Positions 28,579-37,176 of a stretch of 64,000 nucleotides of DNA are shown one piece after another. The notes under the pieces were generated by a model. That model was given only the letters and a program-made list of their open reading frames with translations. It searched no databases and had not been told where the DNA came from. Source of the DNA: an uncultured Candidatus Melainabacteria bacterium. Its GTDB lineage: Bacteria; Cyanobacteriota; Vampirovibrionia; Gastranaerophilales; Gastranaerophilaceae. A program made the position numbers and the translations under genes. The stretch covers positions 1-64,000 of the forward strand of contig CAKUZB010000011.1 of the NCBI GenBank assembly GCA_934717745.1. Direction: 5' to 3'. Numbering within the stretch: the first letter of the stretch is position 1; every line of letters starts with the position of its first letter.

Positions 28579-29853
28579 TTATTGCAAAATTGCCATTAAG
28601 TTTTCAAATTCAGGAAATGAGATATCTACCCATTGAAATTCATTGATTTTTACAGGGCTTTCTGAAATTAAGCCTGCAATATACATACTCATTGCTAATC
28701 TATGGTCATGATATGTATCAACTTCACAATCACCTTTTAAAGTTATTTTGCCATTAATAATAAATCCGTCTGGAGTTTCATCAATATCTACTCCAAATTT
28801 GCGTAATTCTTTTACAACCGCAGTAATTCTATCCGATTCTTTGTTACGCAAATCTTGAGCATCTTTAATCACCGTTGTACCTTCAGCTTGAGTTGCAAGT
28901 ACCGCAATTACAGGTAATTCGTCGATTAAGCGAGGAATTAAACTACCTGAAATTTCGCAAGCATGCAATTCTGAAGTTCTTACTCTTAAATCACCAACTT
29001 CTTCATTTGAAACTAGTTTTTTATCAAGTATTTCGACATCTCCGCCCATCATTTTAACTACGTCTAAAATGCCTGTACGTGTAGGATTTAGACCAACATT
29101 TTTAATTACAAAATCAGAATTTGGAACAATCAACCCTGCTACAATAAAGAAAGTTGCAGATGAAATATCCCCACAAATTGAAATATCATGAGCCGTTAAT
29201 TCAGAGCGTTTTATTGTCGTTTTTACCCCGTCGCATTGAATATCTGCGCCTAAATATTTAAGCATGCGTTCTGTATGATCTCGTGACACATAAGGTTCAA
29301 TAAAAATAGTTTCTTCATCAGCATGCAAACCTGCAAGTAGCACGCAAGATTTAACCTGTGCTGATGCTAGTTTTGAATTATATTCAATTCCATGCAAATT
29401 TTGTCCATAAATTTTTAATGGTGCTTTAAACTCATTAGAATCAATTTTAGCCCCCATTAATGACAATGGTTCAATAACACGTTTCATAGGTCTTTTAGAG
29501 AGACTTTCATCCCCAAACAAAACTGAATCAAAATTTTGTCCTGCTAAAATTCCAGATACTAAACGCATTGTTGTACCTGAGTTTCCGCAGTTTAAATCTT
29601 TTGTCGGTGCTTTAAGTTTTCCGTCAGATATAAGAATTAATTCTTGCTCTGATAAAAATTCATGCTCAATTCCTAGTTGAGAGAATATTTTTAGTGTTGA
29701 ATGACAATCTGCGCCACGAGAAAAATTAGAAATTTTTGTTTCACCTTTTGCTAAAGATGAGAACATGATTGCTCTATGAGAGATTGATTTATCAGAAGGG
29801 ATAACTATTTCGCCCTTCAAACCTGATGTAATTTTGCTAACTATTTTATCCAT
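28579..29853 (-). CDS. aroA: 3-phosphoshikimate 1-carboxyvinyltransferase (EPSP synthase)
   Basis: 424 residues, normal length. Motifs are GEIVIPSDKSISHRAIMFSS at the start, LNCGNSGTTMRLVSGILAG near residue 85, KRPMKRVIEPL, and the C-terminal RNKESDRITAVVKEL and YHDHRLAMS. It transfers the enolpyruvyl group of PEP to shikimate-3-phosphate in the cytoplasm, the sixth step of the shikimate pathway. aroC, aroK and aroB are together at 57.98-60.72 kb, so the pathway is split over two loci here. Convergent with the bioG-like gene. Confidence 0.97.
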   Translation of the reverse strand: MDKIVSKITSGLKGEIVIPSDKSISHRAIMFSSLAKGETKISNFSRGADCHSTLKIFSQLGIEHEFLSEQELILISDGKLKAPTKDLNCGNSGTTMRLVSGILAGQNFDSVLFGDESLSKRPMKRVIEPLSLMGAKIDSNEFKAPLKIYGQNLHGIEYNSKLASAQVKSCVLLAGLHADEETIFIEPYVSRDHTERMLKYLGADIQCDGVKTTIKRSELTAHDISICGDISSATFFIVAGLIVPNSDFVIKNVGLNPTRTGILDVVKMMGGDVEILDKKLVSNEEVGDLRVRTSELHACEISGSLIPRLIDELPVIAVLATQAEGTTVIKDAQDLRNKESDRITAVVKELRKFGVDIDETPDGFIINGKITLKGDCEVDTYHDHRLAMSMYIAGLISESPVKINEFQWVDISFPEFENLMAILQ

Positions 29854-29937
29854 ATAAAAATTTTAACATAAACCAAATGGAGGATAAATTTAAAAACGCT
29901 CTAAAGATATTTTTTTGACGTGCGATATAAAAGGCAT

Positions 29938-30007
29938 AAGAAAACCGAAAGGTTTACTTACCTCCTCCCCAAGTCTAGTAGCCGCCGATTAGGTGGCTTT
30001 TTTTTAT
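29938..30007 (+). ncRNA. Candidate small RNA with exposed anti-Shine-Dalgarno stretch
   Basis: A TATAAA -10-like hexamer at 29926-29931 would start transcription near 29938. The ~70-nt product has a 5' hairpin (AAACC-GAAA-GGTTT, 29942-29955), then an unpaired pyrimidine stretch ACTTACCTCCTCCCC (29956-29970), then a terminator hairpin AGCCGCC/GGTGGCT with GATTA between the arms and eight T. CACCTCCT is the 3' end of 16S rRNA, so this loop could pair with ribosome binding sites. The layout is like cyanobacterial Yfr1 but the sequence is not the same. No plus-strand gene nearby explains the terminator. The -35 is not convincing. Confidence 0.45.
29979..30007 (+). terminator. Rho-independent terminator of the candidate sRNA
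   Basis: AGCCGCC and GGTGGCT pair with one G-T pair around GATTA and are followed by eight T. Both flanking genes are on the minus strand, so it must serve a plus-strand transcript. Confidence 0.7.
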
Positions 30008-30013
30008 GTAAAA

Positions 30014-30604
30014 TTAATAACCAAGATATGGATAAAAACCCTCTCTAAGTATTTCTGCCCAAAGGGCTGCACCACTAGTATAGAACTCTTTCATTTTTCT
30101 TCTTTCTTCTAAATCAAGACTTATTATTTTCGGTCCGTAAATTTGAACTACCCCACCCAAGAGGTCTTTTACCGTTGTAAAATCATTCAATGTTGCATCT
30201 TCAACTATTAATTCACATTTTATTTTTTCACCCCTGTTTATTTCTACATCATTGAAAACAAAATCTTTTTTTAATGAACCGTCAAGAGTTTTACAACGTA
30301 ATGTAATATCATCTAAAACACCATTTGAAACATCTACTTGCCATTTTTCGATTATTTCATCTATCAATAATTCAATTTTAATAGTGTTGTATTTATAACT
30401 ATAACTTGCTGAAATTGTAGAAGGTGTATCTGAAAATTCATTAGTGTAACTAAATGGAGCCAAACAATCCATTAAATAACCAACATATATACCGCCCAAT
30501 GTAATAAGTATAGTAAAAAAAGAAATAATAACATTCTTTACTAAAAAATTATTACTATCTTTTTGTTCATCTTCAGTATATTTTTGATAAAAATTTTCAC
30601 TCAT
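30014..30604 (-). CDS. Unknown single-span membrane protein
   Basis: 196 residues that I do not recognise. A Gln/Asp/Asn-rich cytoplasmic start is followed by one hydrophobic helix (VIISFFTILITLGGIYVGYLMD, ~26-47) and a predicted extracytoplasmic beta-rich domain with SASYSYKYNTIKIELLID and VQIYGPKIISLDLEERRKM. The C-terminus ends YPYLGY. It starts two bases after the stop of the next upstream gene, so it is cotranscribed with it and probably with the uracil-DNA glycosylase gene. Function unknown. Confidence 0.7.
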   Translation of the reverse strand: MSENFYQKYTEDEQKDSNNFLVKNVIISFFTILITLGGIYVGYLMDCLAPFSYTNEFSDTPSTISASYSYKYNTIKIELLIDEIIEKWQVDVSNGVLDDITLRCKTLDGSLKKDFVFNDVEINRGEKIKCELIVEDATLNDFTTVKDLLGGVVQIYGPKIISLDLEERRKMKEFYTSGAALWAEILREGFYPYLGY

Positions 30605-30606
30605 TT

Positions 30607-31251
30607 TTACTTATCTTCTACCCATTGTACAATTTCTAAATCTGCAAAACTACACGTTCTTCCGCAAGAACCATAAAACCACATATAATTTTCCATATCT
30701 TGATTATGCGAATATTCATACAAACCGTCAGGTTCACCGTTTTCAACATAACCTGTAACATAATAATAAGCTCTTGTATCATTATCGTCATAACTCATTG
30801 CTAATTTTTCATCTATAACATGGATAATACTACCAATTGGGATTTGGCTTAATTGGCTTTTTTCAACTAACACAGGAATAACATTTATATGAAATGGGAT
30901 TTTTTCTATATTATGATTACCAAAATCAAAATTTAGTTGACCTAAATCATAATTTATTGCAACCGCATCTTGACCCAAACGTATTTTTTTGATTTTTACT
31001 TCTTTATATTTTTTGGAATTATCAATATTTTTTATAATTTCCGAAGGTTCAATTGCTATACATGCCAATGCAGGCTTTAAAGATTTTGAAGAATTTAAAG
31101 ACGTTGATAATTTGGCGTTAAAACAATTATTTGCTTTTTGTTCTTGAGATACTGAACTATATTTATAATTAGGTCCAGCAAGAACAACAGAAATTGTTGT
31201 GATACTGATAATTGTAATAAGAACAAACGAAATAATACAATTTTTTTTCAT
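30607..31251 (-). CDS. Unknown exported protein
   Basis: 214 residues with a clear signal peptide or N-terminal anchor (KKNCIISFVLITIISITTIS then VVLAGPNY). The mature part contains several cysteines (NNCFNAK, LACIAIEP, GSCGRTCSF), a YVTGYVENGEPDG segment and a final EIVQWVEDK, suggesting a disulfide-bonded beta-rich domain. Not recognised. Spacing of six bases to the upstream glycosylase gene and two to the downstream membrane protein makes a three-gene operon. The partners are both extracytoplasmic, so these two may work together. Confidence 0.7.
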   Translation of the reverse strand: MKKNCIISFVLITIISITTISVVLAGPNYKYSSVSQEQKANNCFNAKLSTSLNSSKSLKPALACIAIEPSEIIKNIDNSKKYKEVKIKKIRLGQDAVAINYDLGQLNFDFGNHNIEKIPFHINVIPVLVEKSQLSQIPIGSIIHVIDEKLAMSYDDNDTRAYYYVTGYVENGEPDGLYEYSHNQDMENYMWFYGSCGRTCSFADLEIVQWVEDK

Positions 31252-31257
31252 AGGTAT

Positions 31258-31809
31258 CTACCTCATAACTTTTTTAATATTTTTAAAATCATTTATTTTA
31301 GTTTCATCTTTTACTCTTGCAACAGGGTGATAAACAGGATATATTTTTCGACCATTTTTTGTGATTTCTTTACCATGAATATTTTTTAAAGGCTCTGCTA
31401 TTTTAAAAAATTTCATTGCAGTTACACCACACAAAATTATAACTTTTGGATTTATTATTTCGATTTGTTGTTCTAAAAATGTTCTACAATTTTTTATTTC
31501 ATCTTTTTGTGGTCTTCTATCCTTTTCTTTATTATTTTTATCAGTAGTTCTACATTTTAGTACATTACAAAAATAAATATCTTTTTCTTTGTCAAAACCT
31601 GCTTCTATTAGATAATTGTCCAATTTTTTGCCCGCAGTACCAACAAAAGGTTTCCCATCTTCAACTTCTTCACATCCTGGGGCTTCGCCAATTATCATTA
31701 TTTCTGCGTATTCATTACCTTTGCCAAAAACTTTAGTTGCATTATTTGAACATAACTTACATTTTTTGCACTTTTCAACTTGTTTTTTTAATTCTTCTAA
31801 ATTTTGCAT
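31258..31809 (-). CDS. Family 4-type [4Fe-4S] uracil-DNA glycosylase
   Basis: 183 residues from ATG 31809, chosen for AAGGAG upstream; the frame extends 13 residues further without such a signal. The start has the cluster cysteines KCKKCKLC, motif A is GEAPGCEEVEDGKPFVG, later cysteines are in NVLKCR and NCRTF, and motif B-like YPVYHPVAR lies near the end. It removes uracil from DNA in base-excision repair. An endonuclease III gene lies at 49878. First gene of an operon with two unknown envelope proteins, a combination without an evident functional link. Confidence 0.9.
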   Translation of the reverse strand: MQNLEELKKQVEKCKKCKLCSNNATKVFGKGNEYAEIMIIGEAPGCEEVEDGKPFVGTAGKKLDNYLIEAGFDKEKDIYFCNVLKCRTTDKNNKEKDRRPQKDEIKNCRTFLEQQIEIINPKVIILCGVTAMKFFKIAEPLKNIHGKEITKNGRKIYPVYHPVARVKDETKINDFKNIKKVMR

Positions 31810-31980
31810 ACAACTCCTTAACTTAAATTTTCTCTCCATAAAAGACACACTTTTAAAAGAAATCCGAACTCACATGCTCTATTCTAGGAAATTAAAAACT
31901 CTTTGTCAATTATTTTAGAGTTTTAAATTACGTTATGTTAATAAAAAATATAGCGTATTATATTGTCATTGAGGATAGTA

Positions 31981-32304
31981 ATGGACAATAATACAGATAT
32001 AAAAAAACTATTAGGAAGACGAATTAAAGAACTCCGTACTAAAAAAGGATTAACCCAAGAGAAACTTGCAGAACTTGTTGGTGTAGGGGAAAGGAATTTA
32101 AGCAAAATCGAATGTGGAAATAACTTCGTAACCTCAGAAACACTTACTAATATTTTAAATGCACTTGAAGTTGAACCTGATGAATTATTTCATTTTCAAC
32201 ATTTAAGGAACATTGAAGAACTGAAAAATGAATTAATTAATGCAATAACCAATGAAAAAGTAGATATAAAGTTATTATATCATTTTTATAATTCAATAAA
32301 ATAA
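31981..32304 (+). CDS. XRE-family helix-turn-helix regulator
   Basis: 107 residues from ATG 31981 with GAGG upstream; a TTG at 31963 is less likely. The HTH_3 domain covers ~10-65: LGRRIKELRTKKGLTQEKLAELVGVGERNLSKIE, then SETLTNILNALEVEPDELF. The C-terminal ~35 residues are charged and helical, perhaps for dimerisation. It is divergent from the glycosylase operon and could regulate it from the 171-bp shared region, which is inference. Resembles small orphan regulators of chromosomal loci or mobile elements, but no mobile genes are nearby. Confidence 0.85.
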   Translation: MDNNTDIKKLLGRRIKELRTKKGLTQEKLAELVGVGERNLSKIECGNNFVTSETLTNILNALEVEPDELFHFQHLRNIEELKNELINAITNEKVDIKLLYHFYNSIK

Positions 32305-32323
32305 GGCATTACATCAAGTTTTA

Positions 32324-32863
32324 TTATAAATAAGACTCTTGTAGTAAAGCCTTAACATGCCCGTAGGCATTTGAGTAAAATTCGTTTGCGACAACGTAAG
32401 TTTTGTTTATTACATCTAAGGTCTTTATATGCTTCATTACGTTCGCTAATTCGTCATAATCTGATACAACGTAAACATTTGGTTTGCCTAAAACTTTAAT
32501 TAAACTTACCTTAGAAAATGTATATTTCATTAGTTCTAAGTCGTTTTCAAACAAAATTATATGAGCCTTTGAATTATCTGCGAAAAAAGTTAACAAATGA
32601 CCCAACTCTAAGCCACAAATGATATATAAATTTATTTTTGATTGAGGAACAGATTCAAAAACATTTATGCATTCTTCTACAGGGTCATATTGATTATTCA
32701 AAGCGACATCGTTTCTAAACAAAATCGGATAACCTGTCCTTGAACTACCAATGCGAAAATTGTTGACAATCTCAACTTCTTTCATTCGTTCTTCAATATT
32801 GGAGATAGAGTGTCTTACAAAAATAAGATTTTGATTCAAATAATATTCATCACGATTTAGCAT
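32324..32863 (-). CDS. Small protein resembling the N-terminal domain of Maf/DUF115 motility-associated factors
   Basis: 179 residues. The segment LYIICGLELGHLLTFFADNS followed by HIILFENDLELMKYTFS resembles the nucleotide-binding-like start of Maf/DUF115 proteins, which glycosylate flagellin with nonulosonic acids. Full Maf proteins are about three times longer, and no continuation is found in any frame downstream, so this is either a stand-alone domain or a remnant. It starts directly after the stop of the GGDEF/EAL gene and ends the thioesterase-rluB-coaE-EAL operon. The assignment is tentative. Confidence 0.5.
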   Translation of the reverse strand: MLNRDEYYLNQNLIFVRHSISNIEERMKEVEIVNNFRIGSSRTGYPILFRNDVALNNQYDPVEECINVFESVPQSKINLYIICGLELGHLLTFFADNSKAHIILFENDLELMKYTFSKVSLIKVLGKPNVYVVSDYDELANVMKHIKTLDVINKTYVVANEFYSNAYGHVKALLQESYL

Positions 32864-35125
32864 CTAGTCGTAAGCACCCTCGTGGTGATAAACGTACTCA
32901 TCATATTCTTCCAAAGGCATTGGTCTTGCGTATAAGAAACCTTGTGCAATATCACAACCGGCAGTTTTTAAAGTATTTGCTTGTTCTTCTGTTTCAATAC
33001 CCTCGCAAACAACAGTCGCTTTCAAGTCCTTAGCCATATGAATTACATGATTTAATACAATAAAGCCTCTTTCTGTACAAGTTGCTTCGTTAATAAATCC
33101 TCTATCAAGTTTTAATATATTTACCGGAAGTTTTCTCAACATATTCAATGAAGAATATCCCATTCCGAAATCGTCCATTGCAATTGTAAAGCCTGAGTTT
33201 TGAAGTCTTACGATTGTTGAGTTTACAGCCCCTTCATTGTCTAAGAAAGCACTTTCTGTTAATTCTAATTCTAAATATTTTTTAGGAATATCATATTTTT
33301 TTACTAAATCTTCTATAGTTTCAACCAAATGTTCATATTTAAAGTGAATTCTTGATAAGTTTACAGAAATTGGCAGAGGTGTATAGCCATTATCTAACCA
33401 AGAGCGAATAGCGATACATGCTTGTTCCCACATATATTTATCAACTTCTATAACAAATCCGTTTCTTTCAAACAAAGGAATAAATTTGTATGGAGGAATT
33501 AAACCTTTTTTAGGGTGATTCCAACGAATCAATGCTTCCGAACCGCAAGGTTTCATTGTTTTCATATCAATTTTTGGTTGTAAATACATTACAAATTGTC
33601 TTTGTTCTAATGCAGGACGCATTTCATCTTCAATCTCTTTATCAGCAAGGATTGCACGACTTAACTTTTCTGTAAAGAATGCATATCTGTTACCAACTAA
33701 ACCTTTTATTGTACGTTTTGCAAGGTTGGCTTTATCGCACATTGCATTTACTGGAACAGAAGTGTCTGTAATTTTGTAAATACCGAATGATGGAATTACT
33801 TTTAACGAAAGTTTCAAGTTAAATACATCTTCTGAAATTGAATCAATCAAAGCAATTAAATCTTTTTCTTCTTTATATTTATACATCATTGCAAATACAT
33901 CATCGTTTAATCTTGCGTAAATACCGTTTTCTTGAACATATTTACTTAAAATTTTTGCAATGTTCCTCAAAATTGCATCGCCTTTTTTCATGCTATACAA
34001 TTCGTTTATGATTTTAAAATTATCAATATCCATTAAAATAAGTGCTAAATTCTCATCAGGAGGTAGTTTTTTCAACAACATTTTTTCTGATTCTAAATAG
34101 AAACTAGCCTTGTTCATACTTTTTGTAACATCATCTTGCAATGCCATGTCTATAATCATATTGTCGGAACGTTGTCTGATAATTACATTGTAACGAATAC
34201 CTAACATTACAATTATATTAATAAGCATAACAAACATAATTGCGTAGCGTAATACAGCATTTGTATTATGGCTGATTGCACTAAATGGTAAAATTGCTAA
34301 GATTTTCCAGTTATTATATTCAATTGGAATATACGCAGCAACTTTTTTAACACCGTTTTCGTCTTTGAACCAGTAACTGAAAGGCTCTGTTGCTGTTAAT
34401 GCTTTTTTTCTAAGTTTGTTTGAAACATCATTAGTTTCAAAAATTGATGATTTTAATATTGTTTTTGGACTTTCATCTTTTAAAATCAAATGACCTGTAC
34501 CGTCAAGAATATGAATTACCGCCTCATCATTAAATGCTGTAATATCAATTGCTCTTGAGTAATCATAAGCACTGTGAGCCCCTGTTAGAACGGCAACAAC
34601 TTTTCCGTCAATTTTAACCGGAACAGAATACAATACAATCAATTTGTCTTCGTCATAAAAACAATTGATAAAATCAACAAATCGTTTACCTTTCATTGAT
34701 TCTTCAAAGTATTTAAAGCCTTTGACATTAATAGAGGGTGCAAAACCTTTGTTTGCGTCATAAATAAGGATTTCGCCATTCGGATAAGCAATACCCATTG
34801 AATAAAATCTTGTGTCTTTAATTGCTGTTACTAAACCTGCTTTTGCATAAGATTTATTCAAATATTTAGGTTCTTTTTCTAGGAAATGAGCATACACATT
34901 AAGAGTTTGAAAGTCCCCGTAAATAAGGTTTTCAGCAGAAACAGCACTTTGTTTTGCAACCTCTTTTATATGACCTTCAATTTCAACACGTTCGTTTCTT
35001 AATAGGAATTGGATAAATAAAACTGATAAAGCAACTAAAATTAAAACAACGGCTGAAACGCCCACGATTACACGTAATCGTTGTTTTTTGCCCGCCTCTA
35101 TTTTTGTTACTATATTTGATGACAC
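32864..35125 (-). CDS. Membrane sensor with Cache-type domain, degenerate GGDEF and EAL domain
   Basis: 753 residues from a GTG start with GGAG upstream. A TM helix (~18-40) is followed by a periplasmic dCache-like sensor (~45-285) and a second TM (~290-310). The GGDEF domain (~325-475) has RLNDDVF where GGDEF is expected, so cyclase activity is unlikely. The EAL domain (~490-745) has intact EALIRW, PISVNLSR, LELTESAF, DDFGMGYSSL and VVCEGIETEEQ, predicting c-di-GMP phosphodiesterase activity. Probably controls the motile/sessile switch together with the flagellar system. It lies six bases after coaE in the same operon. Confidence 0.9.
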   Translation of the reverse strand: MSSNIVTKIEAGKKQRLRVIVGVSAVVLILVALSVLFIQFLLRNERVEIEGHIKEVAKQSAVSAENLIYGDFQTLNVYAHFLEKEPKYLNKSYAKAGLVTAIKDTRFYSMGIAYPNGEILIYDANKGFAPSINVKGFKYFEESMKGKRFVDFINCFYDEDKLIVLYSVPVKIDGKVVAVLTGAHSAYDYSRAIDITAFNDEAVIHILDGTGHLILKDESPKTILKSSIFETNDVSNKLRKKALTATEPFSYWFKDENGVKKVAAYIPIEYNNWKILAILPFSAISHNTNAVLRYAIMFVMLINIIVMLGIRYNVIIRQRSDNMIIDMALQDDVTKSMNKASFYLESEKMLLKKLPPDENLALILMDIDNFKIINELYSMKKGDAILRNIAKILSKYVQENGIYARLNDDVFAMMYKYKEEKDLIALIDSISEDVFNLKLSLKVIPSFGIYKITDTSVPVNAMCDKANLAKRTIKGLVGNRYAFFTEKLSRAILADKEIEDEMRPALEQRQFVMYLQPKIDMKTMKPCGSEALIRWNHPKKGLIPPYKFIPLFERNGFVIEVDKYMWEQACIAIRSWLDNGYTPLPISVNLSRIHFKYEHLVETIEDLVKKYDIPKKYLELELTESAFLDNEGAVNSTIVRLQNSGFTIAMDDFGMGYSSLNMLRKLPVNILKLDRGFINEATCTERGFIVLNHVIHMAKDLKATVVCEGIETEEQANTLKTAGCDIAQGFLYARPMPLEEYDEYVYHHEGAYD

Positions 35126-35131
35126 GTGTGC

Positions 35132-35716
35132 TTACTCCATTTCCTCTAACTGGATTATAAACCTCTCAATCTGATTTTGCAAGATTTTAAGAGTACCATT
35201 GTTACAAATTATAAAATCTGACTTTTTAATTTTTTCTTCTTGTGGAATTTGAGCCGAAATTCTTGCTTTTGCATCTTTTTCCGAATAAGAATTTCTTTCC
35301 ATTAGTCTTTTTAATCGGATATTGTCATCGGTTTGCACAAATAAAATTTTGTCGAACAAATCCTGCCAACCTACTTCAAACAACAATGGAATTGAAATAA
35401 AAACAACTTTTTCAGACTTATTTTCATTAAAAATTTCTAAAATTTTATCCTTCAATTTTGGATAAATGATGTTTTCAAGTTTTTGTTTTAAATCTTTGTT
35501 TTCAAAAACAATTTTTCCAAGTTTTTTTCTTGAAATTTCGCTATTTTCAATAATATCAAATCCTTTAAATGCCTCGATAACGTTATTTTTTAATTCCTCT
35601 AAAATAACGTGAGAAAGTTTATCGGTATCAAAAACTTTGAAGCCCGATTTTGACAATTCCAATTCTATCGTAGATTTTCCGGATGCAATATTTCCAACAA
35701 TAGCAAATTTAAGCAT
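35132..35716 (-). CDS. coaE: Dephospho-CoA kinase
   Basis: 194 residues, the family's usual length. The P-loop GNIASGKST is at residues 8-16, DTDKLSH near 30, SIPLLFE near 108 and a lid region with RLKRLMERN. It phosphorylates the ribose 3'-hydroxyl of dephospho-CoA, the last step of coenzyme A synthesis, in the cytoplasm. The start overlaps the end of rluB by 8 nt. Where most homologues have a glycine, this P-loop reads GNIASGKS, still consistent with ATP binding. Confidence 0.92.
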   Translation of the reverse strand: MLKFAIVGNIASGKSTIELELSKSGFKVFDTDKLSHVILEELKNNVIEAFKGFDIIENSEISRKKLGKIVFENKDLKQKLENIIYPKLKDKILEIFNENKSEKVVFISIPLLFEVGWQDLFDKILFVQTDDNIRLKRLMERNSYSEKDAKARISAQIPQEEKIKKSDFIICNNGTLKILQNQIERFIIQLEEME

Positions 35717-36449
35717 TTTTTCTCGCTAACTTACTTAGATATTGTTTCAATTCTTTAATTTGTTTTGGCTTAATTGGTTTAAATTCTCCTTTTTTTAATC
35801 CATCAAGAGTGATAGTTGCGTGTTGAACTCGTTTTAATACTTCAACCTCGAAACCTAAATAGTCAAACATTTTTCTGATTTGGCGATTTAAACCTTGATA
35901 TAATACAACTTCCAACAATGTCGATTTGTTTGAAATCTCCAAAACATCAACTTCCGCATAAGCAATTTTGTTTGGTTCAATTTCAATACCTTTAGCCATT
36001 TGATCAATATGATTTTGGTTAATTTTACCATTAATTCGAACCACATAAATTTTTGGAACTTTAACCGACGGGTGGGTTAATTCGTTAATTAAATCTCCGT
36101 CGTTTGTCAAAATTAAAAGTCCGGTAGAGTCTTTGTCCAAACGCCCAACTGGATTTAAACCTTGCAGATTTTCAGGAAGAATGTCATATATCGTTTTTCT
36201 GCCTTTTTCGTCATTTGAAGTCGTAATATATCCGGCAGGTTTAAAAAATTTGTAATATTCGTGTTTTTTAGGGTGGATAAGTTTTCCGTCAATAAAAACT
36301 TTGTCCTTGTCGCCGACAAGAAAACCCAGTTCTGAAATTTTTTTGCCGTTGACTGAAACCTTGCCTTGTTCGATAAGTTCATCAGCACCTCTGCGAGAAG
36401 CGATTCCCGCTGATGCAATATATTTGTTTAATCTAATTTTTGTACCCAT
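35709..36449 (-). CDS. rluB: 23S rRNA pseudouridine synthase, RluB/RsuA family
   Basis: 246 residues. The N-terminal S4 RNA-binding domain (KIRLNKYIASAGIASRRGAD, ~3-60) is followed by the catalytic domain with GRLDKDSTGLLILTNDGDL, whose Asp is the nucleophile, and VLYQGLNRQIRKMFDYLG. RluB isomerises a uridine in helix 80-89 of 23S rRNA; RsuA acts on 16S, and length and motifs alone favour RluB only moderately. The ATG overlaps the thioesterase stop by one base, and the 3' end overlaps coaE. Confidence 0.88.
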   Translation of the reverse strand: MGTKIRLNKYIASAGIASRRGADELIEQGKVSVNGKKISELGFLVGDKDKVFIDGKLIHPKKHEYYKFFKPAGYITTSNDEKGRKTIYDILPENLQGLNPVGRLDKDSTGLLILTNDGDLINELTHPSVKVPKIYVVRINGKINQNHIDQMAKGIEIEPNKIAYAEVDVLEISNKSTLLEVVLYQGLNRQIRKMFDYLGFEVEVLKRVQHATITLDGLKKGEFKPIKPKQIKELKQYLSKLARKNA

Positions 36450-36856
36450 TATTCAGCAACCTTATTTACAAAATCTGTTAAAGCCTCAGGAAATTTTCTA
36501 TAAATATTTCCATCGTTATGAGTTGCAACAACCTTTACCCAAGCATCAATGTGCAATTTATTTGTTTTTGCATCAAAGATTTTTTGTCCAAAAGTCATTG
36601 ATATTTTAGAAAATTCTTTTAATTCCGTAACAATCAAAATTTCTTCTTCAAGTTTTGCCGGAGATTTGTATCTAACATTCAATTCTACAACAGGTAATGT
36701 AATATCGGCATTATAAAGGGTAGACAAAGTATACCCCACCATATCGCATAACCCCATTCTGCCCATTTCTAACCAACGTAGATATGAACCATGCCAGACA
36801 ACACCATACGCATCTGTGTCTGAATAAAATACTTTTTGTTTAAATTCGTGTTTCAT
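36449..36856 (-). CDS. Acyl-CoA thioesterase of the 4HBT/YbgC hotdog family
   Basis: 135 residues with the YbgC signature: VFYSDTDAYGVVWHGSYLRWLEMGR near the start, the Asp-Tyr/Gly-Val-Val-His-Tyr-type active site of hotdog thioesterases. It hydrolyses acyl-CoA or acyl-ACP; in some bacteria YbgC goes with Tol-Pal, but no tol genes are present here. First gene of a five-gene minus-strand operon with rluB, coaE, the EAL protein and the Maf-like protein. Confidence 0.87.
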   Translation of the reverse strand: MKHEFKQKVFYSDTDAYGVVWHGSYLRWLEMGRMGLCDMVGYTLSTLYNADITLPVVELNVRYKSPAKLEEEILIVTELKEFSKISMTFGQKIFDAKTNKLHIDAWVKVVATHNDGNIYRKFPEALTDFVNKVAE

Positions 36857-36945
36857 ATCAAAGATATTAACACAAATTTATCTAACAAGACAATTTAAAA
36901 AAGTAAACTACGCATCTATACTTTCAAAAAAGAAAGGAGAAATTT

Positions 36946-37083
36946 ATGAAGTATAAATGTATGCCATGCGGTTGGATTTACGACGAGGAAACAGAGGATA
37001 CTAAATTTGAAGATTTGCCTGCAAATTTTGTCTGTCCGATGTGTGGAGCCGGCAAAGAGGCATTTGAACCTGTTGATGAATAA
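36946..37083 (+). CDS. Rubredoxin, short 45-residue form
   Basis: A 45-residue protein. Ribosome binding site AAAGGAGA lies five bases upstream. It has the two iron ligand knuckles KCMPCGW and VCPMCGA (four Cys), separated by 22 residues, an acidic surface and KFEDLPANF. Ordinary rubredoxins are 52-54 residues; about seven residues between the first knuckle and KFEDLP are missing, as in the short rubredoxin of Desulfovibrio desulfuricans. It carries single electrons, for example to peroxide- or oxygen-reducing enzymes in anaerobes. No partner enzyme is adjacent. Confidence 0.92.
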   Translation: MKYKCMPCGWIYDEETEDTKFEDLPANFVCPMCGAGKEAFEPVDE

Positions 37084-37176
37084 AATAATAGGTAACAATT
37101 TTGTAACATATTCTTAAAAAAGAGCAATTAATATTTTTACGGTTCTTATAAAGGTATACGAAAATAAGGAATAACC

